64,000 nucleotides of DNA from Streptococcus oralis (GCF_001578935.1 NZ_KQ969521.1:1070420-1134419), one strand, 5' to 3'; positions 38,663 through 48,217 are shown, counted from the stretch's first letter. A program made the numbers and translations. Notes: generated by a model not told the origin, from the letters alone.

Positions 38663-38977
38663 GATACCAAGTCCGCCCGTAATCGGAATGAAAATTAGGA
38701 GCTTGACGATGGAGCCGAGCTCCAAGGAAAGCTATCTATTTTCCGACGATTACAGGACGGGTTCAAATCCTTTCTAAGATACAAAGAGCATTAAAAACAA
38801 GGAGAAAATAGGAAACTTTCTGCTGTATCATCAGATACAAAGGAAGTTACTCTTTTTCTCGCAGTTTTTAGCTCGTGTTCAGTTTCGAGATGAACAAAAC
38901 ACAACGCTCTCACCTTTCTATCCATTTTTTCTAACATAAGCAAATAAAACCCAGTTGACTGCAACTGAGTTCATCTA
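38663..38977. other. Gene-free stretch between rsfS and the methyltransferase
   Basis: This 315-bp gap holds the rsfS terminator hairpin at 38948-38971 and otherwise AT-rich sequence with no convincing open frame. A TPsiC-arm-like GGTTCAAATCC at about 38760 lacks a cloverleaf around it. The methyltransferase promoter must lie here, but I cannot place it. Confidence 0.5.
38942..38971 (-). terminator. Terminator after rsfS
   Basis: AACCCAGTTG (38948-38957) pairs with CAACTGAGTT (38962-38971) with one mismatch; TTATTTG follows on the minus strand. Confidence 0.65.
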
Positions 38978-39331
<354 letters not shown>

Positions 39332-39925
39332 TTAGTCCTCTTTCAAATAGTGCACAAAGGCGTTATAGGTTTCAAGGGTTTGGGGATAGATGGGGAATTC
39401 CTGATGAGCTAGATGCTCCACGGTACGAGCTGTTTCGTAGGCCACTGCCTTATTGAGTGACAGATTTGCAATCTCACGCGCCTGATCCACACCTGGGAAG
39501 GCACGATTGTGCTCGATATAATCTGCGACGTAGATGACCTTATCAAGATCAGTCATCTGACCAGCCCCGACTGTATGGATTTCAATGGCTCGCAGGATTT
39601 CTGGATCATGCAAATCCAAATCTTCCTGAATCTTGTAGATGCCAACCATGCCATGCCAGACATTATTACCCCAGTTTTTAAGTTCAGGGTCTAGTTGGTA
39701 ACGGTCAATCAAGTCTAGAAATTCCTGTTCTGACAGCTTTTTAGCATAGTCATGGAGGAGACCAGCTAAACCAGCTTTCTCAACATCTACTCCAAATCGC
39801 TGAGCCAGTTCTATGGCTGCACGCTCCACACCTAGACAATGGGTTAAACGTTTTTCAGGCAGAAGCTCTGCCATTCTTTCCAACAAAGCCTCTCGGGAAG
39901 AGTTGATATAGTCTTGGTATGCCAT
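39332..39925 (-). CDS. yqeK: HD-domain hydrolase YqeK
   Basis: A 197-residue HD-family protein: [20 protein letters not shown], then [13 protein letters not shown] carrying the HD pair, [11 protein letters not shown] and [11 protein letters not shown]. YqeK of related Gram-positives is reported as a symmetrical Ap4A hydrolase. It shares one base with the nadD stop region and abuts rsfS. Confidence 0.93.
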   Translation of the reverse strand: MAYQDYINSSREALLERMAELLPEKRLTHCLGVERAAIELAQRFGVDVEKAGLAGLLHDYAKKLSEQEFLDLIDRYQLDPELKNWGNNVWHGMVGIYKIQEDLDLHDPEILRAIEIHTVGAGQMTDLDKVIYVADYIEHNRAFPGVDQAREIANLSLNKAVAYETARTVEHLAHQEFPIYPQTLETYNAFVHYLKED

Positions 39926-40554
39926 CAGTAAAGCCCCTCCTTCTCGATGTAATCTAGCACTGTCTGAGGTAGGAGAAAGTTAGGTTTCCGACCTTGGGCA
40001 ATGAAGTCACGCACCATGCTGGACGAGATGTCCATGAGAGGCACATCCACCCAGATAACTGGATAGGAAGTCCCTGCCTTGTAGCGTGGGCGCTGAACTC
40101 CAACAAACTGAACCATGTCGACCAGCTCATCAATTCGGTACCATTTAGGCAGATAGTCCACCATATCAGCCCCGATAATAAAGTAATAATCTGTGTCAGG
40201 ATGTTGCTCTGTCAAAATCTTCATGGTGTCGTAGGTGTAGGAAATGCCCTTGCGCTCCAGCTCAATAGTTTCAATGGCTAAGCCTTCAATCCCCTCAATC
40301 GCCAACTCAAGCATCTTGAGACGGTGGTGCTCGGGGATGGTTTCCTTTTTATCCACATGAGGTGGTTGGTATTCGGGCATAAGCAGGACCTGGTCCAGTC
40401 CTAACTGTTGTCGTACTTGGTCCGCCACAACAAGATGGGCATTGTGAACAGGGTTAAAATTTCCCCCTAGAATCCCGACCTGTTTGCGTTTTTTCTCCTT
40501 GATTTTTGGCTCCAACTCTACCTTGGTAAAGGGAGTCAATAATTCGATTGCCAT
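39925..40554 (-). CDS. nadD: Nicotinate-nucleotide adenylyltransferase
   Basis: It makes deamido-NAD from nicotinate mononucleotide. The 209-residue protein has the nucleotidyltransferase motif [19 protein letters not shown] at about 28-46 (HNAH being the HxGH equivalent) and [13 protein letters not shown] near the C-terminus. The roughly 27-residue N-terminal extension is common in streptococcal NadD. Confidence 0.95.
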   Translation of the reverse strand: MAIELLTPFTKVELEPKIKEKKRKQVGILGGNFNPVHNAHLVVADQVRQQLGLDQVLLMPEYQPPHVDKKETIPEHHRLKMLELAIEGIEGLAIETIELERKGISYTYDTMKILTEQHPDTDYYFIIGADMVDYLPKWYRIDELVDMVQFVGVQRPRYKAGTSYPVIWVDVPLMDISSSMVRDFIAQGRKPNFLLPQTVLDYIEKEGLY

Positions 40555-40605
40555 AGGCTCGTCTTCCTTTAATTCTCTGTAAAAACAGTTGTTTGGAGTA
40601 GGGTT

Positions 40606-40917
40606 TTAGATTTCTTTGACTTTCTTGGAAATCTTGCGATTTTCTTTCTTGCTGGATTGTTTAAACAAGATCAAGATGCGTCCGATTTTTTGGACCGTAT
40701 CCACACCGATTTCTTCTTCCAAGATTTCAGCTACTTCGTGGATGTTTTCATCTGTGTTTTGCAAGAGCGTAACTTTAATCAATTCGCGAGCGTCAAGAGC
40801 CTGACGGACGCTGGTTTTGATTTGGTCGTTGAGTCCATTTTTCCCGATTTGGATGATGGGTTTGAGTGTGTGTGCCTGGCTGTTGAGGAAGGCACGTTGT
40901 TTTGATGTTAATGACAT
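40606..40917 (-). CDS. yhbY: Ribosome-associated RNA-binding protein YhbY (CRM domain)
   Basis: A 103-residue single CRM-domain protein: MSLTSKQRAFLNSQAHTLKP, then IIQIGKNGLND, the GxxG-type loop of the fold. It is linked to large-subunit assembly and lies after yqeH in the usual order, though separated from it by a structured element. Confidence 0.94.
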   Translation of the reverse strand: MSLTSKQRAFLNSQAHTLKPIIQIGKNGLNDQIKTSVRQALDARELIKVTLLQNTDENIHEVAEILEEEIGVDTVQKIGRILILFKQSSKKENRKISKKVKEI

Positions 40918-40942
40918 AATTTCTTTAAAAGAGTTTCTTTTT

Positions 40943-41075
40943 ATACTTTTCTGAAGTGGTGACGGACGTCAGCAAAGTCCTTCGGACTTTCATGACTAAA
41001 ATTTGAGCCTAAGGTCTCAAATTTTCCGCAGTTGGTACAACTCCTTGTACCAACTGACACCACGGCGAAAAGTAT
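40943..41075 (+). other. Structured intergenic element, copy B (four-stem repeat)
   Basis: On the plus strand ATACTTTTC (40943-40951) closes with GAAAAGTAT (41067-41075). Inside are TGAA opposite GGC, GTGGTG opposite CACCAC, the conserved ACGGACG, stem AAAGTC-CTTCG-GACTTT (40974-40990), stem AAAATTTGAG/CTCAAATTTT (40998-41007 and 41016-41025), and stem CAGTTGGTACAA/TTGTACCAACTG (41029-41040 and 41045-41056). It matches copy A (16312-16447, minus sense) in architecture with changed but still paired stems. It lies antisense inside the yqeH-yhbY gap. No protein-coding content is visible in 40918-41130. Confidence 0.8.
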
Positions 41076-41130
41076 TCGTTATGGGCTCGCAGGGCTCGCC
41101 CGAATTCAGATAACCCTTTCCTTTCTGTGT

Positions 41131-42237
41131 TTAAATAATGGCTTTTCGTGTGACGACGGCGACGCCTTCTGGTGCCCAGACGGCGACTTTGGCGGTGCCT
41201 GTTACGCGGATCCAGCCTAGCCCTGAGATGACTAGGTCGGTTTTGTCCTTGATGGTAAAGACATGCTGGACTAGTTTTGGGAAATCTTCTTTTTCCTTGC
41301 TATTTGGTGGTGTCAGAAGGGTTCCAAGGTGTTTGTCATAAAAGGCACTAGCGCCTTCAAGCTTAGTACGATGGAGTTTGAGTTCATTGTCAAAGAAAGC
41401 TGTAAATCCTTGCTTTTCTCCTGATATGAAGTCAAAGCGTCCAAGACCACCTAAAAACAGGGTTTGCTCAGGGTTAAGCTGATAGGTTTTGGGCTTGATC
41501 TCCTTTTTAGGGCTGACATACTTGAGGTTTTTAGCTGTCAAGTAGTGGGCCATCTGGTGACGGTGGATAATCCCCGGTGTATCGTAAATATAAGATCCGT
41601 CATCAAGCGGAATCTCAATCTTGTCCAAGGTTGTCCCTGGGAAACGCGAAGTCGTGATGACATTTTGGTCACCCGTGATTTCTTGGATAATGGCGTTGAT
41701 AAGGGTTGACTTTCCAACGTTGGTTACCCCAACCACATAGACATCACGCCCCTTACGATAGTGCTCGATTTTGTCAATGACTTCCTTAATGGCATGCTTA
41801 TTCTGAGCCGAAGTCAGAACGACGTCCACAGGACGAAGACCTTCTTCGTGGGCACGCTCCATGAGCCATTGGCTAATCTTGCCAGCCTTTACGGACTTAG
41901 GTAGAATATCTTTTTTATTTCCAACCAAGAGGACATCATTGCCCGATACAAAGCGTGGCAAGCCAGGGATGACAGAGCCGTTAAAGTCAAAGATATCAAT
42001 GACATTGACCACCAAAGCATCGCTATCTCCCACCTCATGCAAGAGTTTGAGGAAATCATCATCTGTCAACTGGACATCAGTGATTTCATTGTAATGGCGG
42101 AGACGGAAACAGCGTTGGCAATAGACTTCTCCAGTCTCCAAACCTTTTTCAAGCGCTGATTGGGGAGTGAAACCAAGACCAGCCTTGTCTGTCGTCTGAA
42201 TGGTTGCTCCACAACCAATACAGAGAATTTCTTCCAT
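41131..42237 (-). CDS. yqeH: Circularly permuted ribosome-assembly GTPase YqeH
   Basis: It is needed for 30S maturation. The 368-residue protein starts with a treble-clef zinc finger (CIGCG...YCQRCFRLRHYNE). The permuted GTPase has G4 (VGNKKDILPKS) before G1 (GVTNVGKSTLINA) and G3 (DTPG), and a C-terminal RNA-binding region follows. It lies 2 bases after yqeG. Confidence 0.95.
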   Translation of the reverse strand: MEEILCIGCGATIQTTDKAGLGFTPQSALEKGLETGEVYCQRCFRLRHYNEITDVQLTDDDFLKLLHEVGDSDALVVNVIDIFDFNGSVIPGLPRFVSGNDVLLVGNKKDILPKSVKAGKISQWLMERAHEEGLRPVDVVLTSAQNKHAIKEVIDKIEHYRKGRDVYVVGVTNVGKSTLINAIIQEITGDQNVITTSRFPGTTLDKIEIPLDDGSYIYDTPGIIHRHQMAHYLTAKNLKYVSPKKEIKPKTYQLNPEQTLFLGGLGRFDFISGEKQGFTAFFDNELKLHRTKLEGASAFYDKHLGTLLTPPNSKEKEDFPKLVQHVFTIKDKTDLVISGLGWIRVTGTAKVAVWAPEGVAVVTRKAII

Positions 42238-42239
42238 AG

Positions 42240-42767
42240 TTAAATTCCTTTTTTATATGTAATCGGTCCGTACTTTTCCGTTATTTTTCGCATGACACGG
42301 CGCTCGCGAGCTCGATTAATCTGCGTTTTGATGGAGTCGTGTTGGACCAAGGGTTTGACTAAGATAGAGCGAATGCCTGCACGGTGGGCTGCTCGTATAT
42401 CCGTCATAAGTTGGTCGCCGACCATGACCACTTCTTTTTTCTCATAGTGGAATTCCTTCATGGCACGGTCAATCCCAAATGTGAAAGGCTTCAAGGCCCA
42501 ATAAACGTAATCAATCCCAAATTTTTCAACTGCACGTTGAACTCGTTTTTTGGTGTTATTTGAGACCACGATAATGCGAATACCTGCATCGCGGAGGTCA
42601 TGTAGCCATTGCTTCATCTCTGGCGTTCCATCAGGGTTATTCCAAGCAATGAGGGTATTGTCCAGATCGACCAGAACAGCCTTGATACCCTGCGCCTGCA
42701 GGCTTGTGACTGTCAGATCATAAACTGCTTCCACAGCAAAATCTGGCATGTAATTTTCAATCGCCAT
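42240..42767 (-). CDS. yqeG: YqeG-family HAD phosphatase
   Basis: A 175-residue HAD IIIA hydrolase: the nucleophile motif VLVDLDNTLIAWN, IIVVSNN as motif II and VVMVGDQLMTDIRAAHRAG as motif IV. The substrate is unknown. It is the first gene of the yqeG-yqeH-yhbY-nadD-yqeK-rsfS order. Confidence 0.93.
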   Translation of the reverse strand: MAIENYMPDFAVEAVYDLTVTSLQAQGIKAVLVDLDNTLIAWNNPDGTPEMKQWLHDLRDAGIRIIVVSNNTKKRVQRAVEKFGIDYVYWALKPFTFGIDRAMKEFHYEKKEVVMVGDQLMTDIRAAHRAGIRSILVKPLVQHDSIKTQINRARERRVMRKITEKYGPITYKKGI

Positions 42768-42784
42768 TCTGGCTCCTTTTCTTT

Positions 42785-43692
42785 TTAATTTCTAGCAATA
42801 TTCTTTAAATATTGGGCTAAGACTACCCACAAAATAAGACTAGCTAGCAAAATATAAATCCAAGCATTTGGTTCATCTACAAGCGGTAAGGGAACATTCA
42901 TTCCGAAAAATCCTGTAATAACTGCAAGGATAGCTAGCAAGACTGAGATAATTGTCAAAGTTGTCAAATTATCATTTAGATTATTATTTAGGATGTTGTT
43001 GTAAGAGGCTGAGAGTTGTTGCAAAACTTGAGAAATCAAGTCTGTCATCGAAACCAACTGATGCGCTTCAATCATGGCATCGTCAAACTGTTCTCTTTCT
43101 ACCTCATTAAAGTTGCGATAAAGAGCATGCCCTTGGATGTGTTCCAAGAGGAGACGATTTTGTTTGGCAGCTGCTGTCAGGTAAACCATACCAGTTTCCA
43201 AGTCAGAGAGGGCAAAAAGATTTTTTTTAGTGTTTTTTGACGAAGAAGTGCACTGATTTCATCCTTACCTTTATCCATCTCTTCAATCACTGGATAATAA
43301 GCATTACTAATAATCTCTAAACTGGCAAAAAGAAATTTGTAGATTGAAACAACTTCATGGCTTTCAAGGTAGGTTGCCATACGTTTAATCACATAGCTAT
43401 TCTTGTGATTGCTAATTGTGATCAGCCGTTGTTTTTCAACGATAAAGGTCATCGGAATCGCTTCATAATATTCTTTATCTTTTTCTAAGTCAAGAACATT
43501 ATAAATGAAGGTTACCGTTCCCGTTTCACGGTGATAGTCCATGTGGGCACGCTCATTTCTATCCAGAGCATACTCGATGGTTTCCTTGTCCAGTCCATAG
43601 ACTTTAGAAAGGTCTTCCATATTTTTAATCTTGTCCACATCAAGGTCTATCCATGTACAATCGTGACCTAATTTTTTCTCTACAAATAGCAT
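42785..43692 (-). pseudogene. corA: CorA-family magnesium channel, frameshifted in an A-run
   Basis: Two overlapping frames make one CorA. The 5' part (43177-43692) has the cytoplasmic domain; the 3' part (42785-43201) has the two membrane segments and the signature FFGMNVP. The shift lies in the run of eight T (43221-43228; A8 on the minus strand): the first frame reads TLKKIFLPSLTWK, while adding one A restores TLKKNLFALSDLETGMVYL and a protein of about 302 residues. It may be a real loss, a slippage-prone switch or a sequencing error. It lies 17 bases before yqeG. Confidence 0.9.
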
Positions 43693-43749
43693 ATCTGCTC
43701 CTTCACCAAACTCCTTCTATTGTATCACATTTCAGACAAAATGACAGGC

Positions 43750-44310
43750 CTAGTCTTTTCGGGAAAAATTACTGACAACTGTGATATTACGATTAGGAAC
43801 AAAGTGAAGGGCTTGATCGTCACCTCGCAGTTGCGTTGTACGGATTCCTACGCTAACGACCTTTCCAGAAACGGTAATCGGTCCATTTGTGAGAACTACT
43901 TCATCACCCACATCAAGCTGACGTTCAAAAAGGATGAAAAAGCCATTAATGACATCGGATAGAAAGCCTTGCGCCCCCATACCAATGGCCACCCCAGCTA
44001 TCCCCGCACCAGCAAGGAGACTCGAAACTGGCAAACCTAAAATAGACAGGATACAGTAGAGCAAAAAGAAATAAAGAATGTAGTTAAAGACATTCTCCAG
44101 CAAACGAGAAATGGTTTTTTGTCTTCCTGCATCTCGATTGGAAAATTTAAGTGAGGGCTTGACAATCTTTCGTACAGTCGCATGAAGCATCTTTTTAGCT
44201 ATATAAAATAGCAAAAACAAAATCAAAAGAGAAATCACTTTGGTCAATAGATTCTCTAAAATAGTTGTTAAGTCAAGTCTATCAAAATAGCGTTGAAAAA
44301 AATCTTGCAT
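43750..44310 (-). CDS. Short MscS-family mechanosensitive channel
   Basis: A 186-residue protein with three hydrophobic helices. The pore helix has the Ala/Gly-rich pattern AGAGIAGVAIGMGAQGFLSDVINGF, followed by the MscS beta domain (VGDEVVLTNGPITVSGKVVSVGIRTTQLRG) ending VPNRNITVVSNFSRKD. The C-terminal alpha-beta cage domain is absent, making it about 100 residues shorter than E. coli MscS (286). The stop is followed by unrelated sequence, so the short form is fixed here or is normal for this lineage. Confidence 0.85.
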   Translation of the reverse strand: MQDFFQRYFDRLDLTTILENLLTKVISLLILFLLFYIAKKMLHATVRKIVKPSLKFSNRDAGRQKTISRLLENVFNYILYFFLLYCILSILGLPVSSLLAGAGIAGVAIGMGAQGFLSDVINGFFILFERQLDVGDEVVLTNGPITVSGKVVSVGIRTTQLRGDDQALHFVPNRNITVVSNFSRKD

Positions 44311-44399
44311 ATAAAACTCCTTTTTACTATTATACCATAAAACGCCTCTTCTTTTTCTTCATAATTATTCATCTATTATTCTTTTTTTCAAAAAAACAC

Positions 44400-44428
44400 T
44401 TGCCTATATAGCATATTTATCCTATAAT
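44400..44428 (+). promoter_or_regulatory. Promoter of sstT
   Basis: TTGCCT (44400-44405) and TATAAT (44423-44428) are separated by 17 bases, 31 bases before the ATG. Confidence 0.75.
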
Positions 44429-44458
44429 TATAAACAATACACTTTAAAGGAGACATGT

Positions 44459-45673
44459 ATGAAACGAATCATTAGAGCCTGGACCAAGGCAAGCCTCATC
44501 AAACGGATCCTTATTGGAATGATTTTGGGAGCTACATTGGGGATGCTCTTTCCAAACCTTACAGGGATTAGTCTGCTGGGGGATCTCTTTGTAGGTGGAC
44601 TTAAAGCGATTGCTCCTATTTTGGTTTTTGCCCTTGTTGCCAATGCCCTCTCCCAGCACAAAAAGGGGCAAAATACCAATATGAAAACTGTGATTTTCTT
44701 ATACTTGCTCGGAACCTTCGCAGCAGCTCTCGTCGCTGTGGTCGCTAATTTTCTCTTTCCTATCCAAATCACCCTCAGCGACGCAAGTACAACTGCAACC
44801 GCCGCCCCTGACGGTATTGCTCAAGTTCTTGGGAATCTCTTACTCAACGTCGTTGACAACCCTGTCAATGCAGTCATTACCGCTAACTATATCGGAATTC
44901 TCTCTTGGGCTGTGGTCTTTGGACTTGCCATGAGAGAAGCTAGCAAAAATAGCAAGGAATTACTCAAAACCATGGCAGATGTCACCTCAAAGATTGTTGA
45001 GTGGATTATCAATCTGGCTCCTTTTGGTATTTTGGGCTTGGTTTTCAAGACCATCTCTGACAAAGGAATTGCCAGTCTTGCCAACTATGGTGTCCTTCTG
45101 GGACTCTTGATCGCAACCATGGCCTTTGTCGCTCTCGTCATTAACCCGCTTATCGCCTTTCTCTTTATGAGAAAAAATCCCTATCCCCTTGTTTTGAAAT
45201 GTTTACGTATCAGCGGAGTAACTGCCTTTTTCACCCGTAGTTCTGCAGCCAACATCCCTGTTAATATGAAATTATGTAAAGACTTAGGATTGAACCCTGA
45301 TACCTATACTGTCTCTATCCCTCTAGGGGCTACTGTCAATATGGCTGGCGCAGCAGTTACTATTACAACCCTAACTCTTGCTGCCGTCAACACTCTAGGG
45401 ATTTCAGTAGACTTTGGAACCGCTGTTGTCCTCAGTATAGTTGCTGCTATCTCTGCCTGTGGCGCTTCTGGTATTGCTGGAGGATCGCTCCTTCTAATCC
45501 CTGTTGCTTGTAGCCTCTTTGGGATTTCCAACGACTTGGCTATGCAAGTTGTCGGAGTTGGTTTTGTCATTGGTGTCATCCAAGACTCATGTGAAACAGC
45601 CCTCAACTCTTCAACAGATGTCCTCTTTACAGCGGTTGCCGAGTATGCAACAAACCGAAAACTTCGCCCCTAG
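44459..45673 (+). CDS. sstT: Sodium:serine/threonine symporter
   Basis: A 404-residue dicarboxylate/amino-acid:cation symporter of the SstT branch. It has eight or more membrane segments, the Ser-rich hairpin [14 protein letters not shown], and [19 protein letters not shown] carrying the conserved substrate/sodium-binding region. It imports serine and threonine with sodium. AAAGGAGA precedes the ATG. Confidence 0.94.
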   Translation: MKRIIRAWTKASLIKRILIGMILGATLGMLFPNLTGISLLGDLFVGGLKAIAPILVFALVANALSQHKKGQNTNMKTVIFLYLLGTFAAALVAVVANFLFPIQITLSDASTTATAAPDGIAQVLGNLLLNVVDNPVNAVITANYIGILSWAVVFGLAMREASKNSKELLKTMADVTSKIVEWIINLAPFGILGLVFKTISDKGIASLANYGVLLGLLIATMAFVALVINPLIAFLFMRKNPYPLVLKCLRISGVTAFFTRSSAANIPVNMKLCKDLGLNPDTYTVSIPLGATVNMAGAAVTITTLTLAAVNTLGISVDFGTAVVLSIVAAISACGASGIAGGSLLLIPVACSLFGISNDLAMQVVGVGFVIGVIQDSCETALNSSTDVLFTAVAEYATNRKLRP

Positions 45674-45722
45674 TCTCTGACTCCTCGTTAAACTCTTGAT
45701 TCTATTAGTTTAGGAAATTTTC

Positions 45723-46676
45723 ATGTCCCTCACTCAACGCACGACAAAACTGATCTTAGCGACCTGTCTCGCTTGTTTTCTCGCTTATTTTTTAGATTTA
45801 TCATCAGCAGTTTCAGCTGGAATCATCGCTCTCTTAAGCCTCTCCGACACGCGCAGAAGCACGCTGAAATTAGCACGTAACCGCCTCTTTTCCATGCTCC
45901 TAGCGCTCGCTATCGGTGTTATAGCCTTTCAGCTGACGGGCTTTCACATCTGGAGTCTGGGCCTCTACCTGGCTCTCTATGTCCCTCTTGCTTACAAAAT
46001 GGGCTGGGAAATCGGCATCACCCCTAGCAGTGTCTTGGTCGGTCATCTCTTGGTACAGGAGTCTACTTCCCCAGATCTCTTGCTTAATGAAGTGCTCCTC
46101 TTTCTCATCGGGACAAGCTTTGCTCTGTTGGTCAACCTTTATATGCCCTCTCGTGAGAAAGCCATCCAAAGCTACCACCTTCAGGTCGAAGAAAAGTTAA
46201 AAGACATCTTGCTTCGCTTTAAATACTATCTGTCAAGAGGAGACGGACGCAATCAAGCCCAACTCGTTGACCAATTAGACAAGCTCCTCGATGATGCCCT
46301 CAAACTAGTCTACCTGGATCACTCGGACCACCTCTTTCACCAGACGGACTATCACATCCACTACTTTGAGATGAGACAGCGACAAAGTCGCATCCTGCGA
46401 AATATGGCCCAGCAGATCAATACCTGTCATCTGGCCGCAAGTGAGAGTTTGATCTTGGCCCAGCTCTTTTCAAAGATTGCTGCCCAGCTAAGCCAGACCA
46501 ATCCTGCTCATGACCTACTTGATGACATCGAACGCTATCTGCAAGTTTTCCGCAATCGGAGTCTCCCTAAAACACGTCAGGAGTTTGAAACCCGTGCCAC
46601 CCTCCTGCAACTACTACGCGAAGCCGAAACCTTTATCCAGGTCAAGGTCGATTTTTACCAGAAATATGGAAACTAG
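45723..46676 (+). CDS. FUSC/aromatic-acid-exporter-like membrane protein
   Basis: A 317-residue protein with an N-terminal set of about five membrane segments (MSLTQRTTKLILATCLACFLAYFL onward to about 140) and a cytoplasmic helical C-terminal half. This matches the aromatic acid exporter family C-terminal domain type found in Gram-positives. The substrate is unknown. It lies 49 bases after sstT and probably shares its promoter; a strong terminator follows. Confidence 0.8.
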   Translation: MSLTQRTTKLILATCLACFLAYFLDLSSAVSAGIIALLSLSDTRRSTLKLARNRLFSMLLALAIGVIAFQLTGFHIWSLGLYLALYVPLAYKMGWEIGITPSSVLVGHLLVQESTSPDLLLNEVLLFLIGTSFALLVNLYMPSREKAIQSYHLQVEEKLKDILLRFKYYLSRGDGRNQAQLVDQLDKLLDDALKLVYLDHSDHLFHQTDYHIHYFEMRQRQSRILRNMAQQINTCHLAASESLILAQLFSKIAAQLSQTNPAHDLLDDIERYLQVFRNRSLPKTRQEFETRATLLQLLREAETFIQVKVDFYQKYGN

Positions 46677-46682
46677 AACGCA

Positions 46683-46714
46683 AAGAACCTCAGAGGACTT
46701 CCTCTGAGGTTCTT
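46683..46714. terminator. Strong hairpin between converging genes
   Basis: AAGAACCTCAGAGGA (46683-46697) pairs perfectly with TCCTCTGAGGTTCTT (46700-46714). Downstream T-richness is modest on both strands (TGTGTTTTG on plus), so it may serve both converging genes. Confidence 0.8.
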
Positions 46715-46778
46715 GTGTTTTGCATTTGGAGGAAAATTTCTCCCTCTCGTACTATTCTCAAAAAAGAAATAGCAACTC

Positions 46779-47321
46779 CTAGTCGTCCATCACACCGCCT
46801 GTAAGCTGGTACATGAGGTAAATGTGCTCCAAGACTTTTACCTTATCCATGTGGTCTACATCTTTAAAGCCTCCTAATGCCAAAAGTGGAACGAAACCGA
46901 AACACTCATCGTAGGCTAATTGACCATGTTTGGCAACAGCTTTTTTATAGAGTGGGATATCAAAATAATCATCTTTGAAATCTTTATCATCAACATACTC
47001 TATGAAACGATCCATACGCTTAATCATAATATCTAAATCCTGAATATTGTATTGGACAATTCCCACATAGGTATTCTTTTCCCAAGTAATAATATCTCCA
47101 AATGCTGTTACGAACATAGGAAAAGCAATGTCTCCTCTGAAATAACTATCTTGGAGAAGCTCAAGATAGTCATCTGGATTAATGACTTTTAGATAACCGT
47201 CTAAAAAAGTTCCTAGACCATCCTCCTGCCAAATTTGAACCAACTCAGCTGGAACTTGATTCTGGTATTTTTCAATCACTTCTTGTGGCATATCTGCCAC
47301 TTTAACAAAGTTTTCTAACAT
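46779..47321 (-). CDS. Tdi1/GAD-like immunity protein
   Basis: A protein of about 180 residues. It has the GAD-like N-terminal part (VPAELVQIWQEDGLGTFLDGYLKVINPDDY) and a DUF1851/Tdi1-type C-terminal region (AFGDIITWEKN, YDECFGFVPLLALGG). Members of this family neutralise contact-delivered toxins in other bacteria. No toxin gene is adjacent. I chose the ATG at 47321, which has GGAGG 5 bases upstream; the ATG at 47333 overlaps that site. First of five immunity-type genes in a row. Confidence 0.75.
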   Translation of the reverse strand: MLENFVKVADMPQEVIEKYQNQVPAELVQIWQEDGLGTFLDGYLKVINPDDYLELLQDSYFRGDIAFPMFVTAFGDIITWEKNTYVGIVQYNIQDLDIMIKRMDRFIEYVDDKDFKDDYFDIPLYKKAVAKHGQLAYDECFGFVPLLALGGFKDVDHMDKVKVLEHIYLMYQLTGGVMDD

Positions 47322-47391
47322 TTTATCCTCCATTTCACGATAACAGCAAGGCTCAAAAAATCACATTCTTCAAAATGTAATCAAGCTTACT

Positions 47392-47877
47392 CTACTTTTG
47401 ATTATGCTCTCTTTGGAAAGCTTCCATGGCCTTGAACTGCTCTAGTTCTTTTTCATTTCTTGGCTGGTTACCTAAATATTTATATTGAAAAAAAGAAGTT
47501 CTAGCACTTGGTCCAAAGTCACTTTCAAGCCATGGTGCATAATCGAAGTCTACCGATAACTTGTTATTTTCATCCAAATGAATCAACCCCGCTGACCAAT
47601 CACTCAATTCATGATCCATGAATACTTTTTTTAATTCCTGAGCTTTTTTAAATAGTAAACGATATTCGTCAAAAAATTCCGATTTAGAGATACCAAATTC
47701 TTGAGGAATATAAAAGAAATAATGGTACTTTCCATTGTATTTAAAGAAGAAATAAATTTCTCCACTCAAAGTTCTATCTACTTCAAAGTTGATATACAAA
47801 TCATCCCACTCAACTGGAATCATATCATTAACTTGATGCACGATTTCGATAATTTTTTCATTAATCTGTTGTTCCAT
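47392..47877 (-). CDS. YezG-family (DUF600) immunity protein, copy 1
   Basis: A 161-residue acidic protein of the YezG family; YezG of Bacillus subtilis is the antidote to the LXG DNase toxin YeeF. Start INEKIIEIVHQVNDMIPVEW, middle DFDYAPWLESDFGPSARTSF. It differs from the second copy at 50000-50485 at about 26 positions. The ATG at 47877 has GGAGG; an upstream TTG would add four residues. It has its own promoter at 47920-47928. The cognate LXG toxin is not in the window. Confidence 0.85.
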   Translation of the reverse strand: MEQQINEKIIEIVHQVNDMIPVEWDDLYINFEVDRTLSGEIYFFFKYNGKYHYFFYIPQEFGISKSEFFDEYRLLFKKAQELKKVFMDHELSDWSAGLIHLDENNKLSVDFDYAPWLESDFGPSARTSFFQYKYLGNQPRNEKELEQFKAMEAFQREHNQK

Positions 47878-47919
47878 ATTTTCCTCCAATTGATTCTATC
47901 ATTATTCCACTACAATCCT

Positions 47920-47928
47920 AGTATATCA
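47920..47928 (-). promoter_or_regulatory. Extended -10 promoter of YezG copy 1
   Basis: TGATATACT on the minus strand, 43 bases before the ATG. It is nearly identical to the promoters at 48959-48967 and 49953-49961. Confidence 0.6.
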
Positions 47929-47960
47929 TAAACCCTATATCCCACTCCTTGATAAACTGC

Positions 47961-47983
47961 AAAAAGACCACCTCGAAGGTGGT
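47961..47983 (-). terminator. Cassette-boundary hairpin
   Basis: ACCACCT (47967-47973) pairs with AGGTGGT (47977-47983), with a T-run on the minus strand. The same motif recurs at 49962-49983 and, decayed, at about 49001-49020. Confidence 0.75.
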
Positions 47984-48197
47984 TAGAGCAAAAAATTTTT
48001 TGACCTAATAAATTGTAAGGCAAAAATCCAAATCCATAGAGTGTTCATCGTAACTACCAGCTCCTTTCGGAGAGCTACTCTATCAAATTGCGTGCCTCAT
48101 TCCCATCAGATATGTAGTAGATTACATCAATGACGGAATTCGCACATCAGCTGAAAGGAAGATCGGGCTTACAACGGATATTGAAGAGTTTTAAAAA

Positions 48198-48217
48198 AGC
48201 AGGTTTCTACTCCTGCT
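48198..48217 (-). terminator. Terminator of the SUFU immunity gene
   Basis: AGCAGG (48198-48203) pairs with CCTGCT (48212-48217), followed by TTTTTTAAAA on the minus strand. Confidence 0.7.

Noticed and set aside
38750..38785. tRNA-like TPsiC arm (GGTTCAAATCC)
   Set aside because: The stem around it pairs poorly and I could not find acceptor, D or anticodon arms around it.
40943..41075. Simple MITE with terminal inverted repeats
   Set aside because: Not fully excluded, but the termini differ between the two copies while staying paired, which does not fit a transposase-recognised end; kept as a structured element instead.
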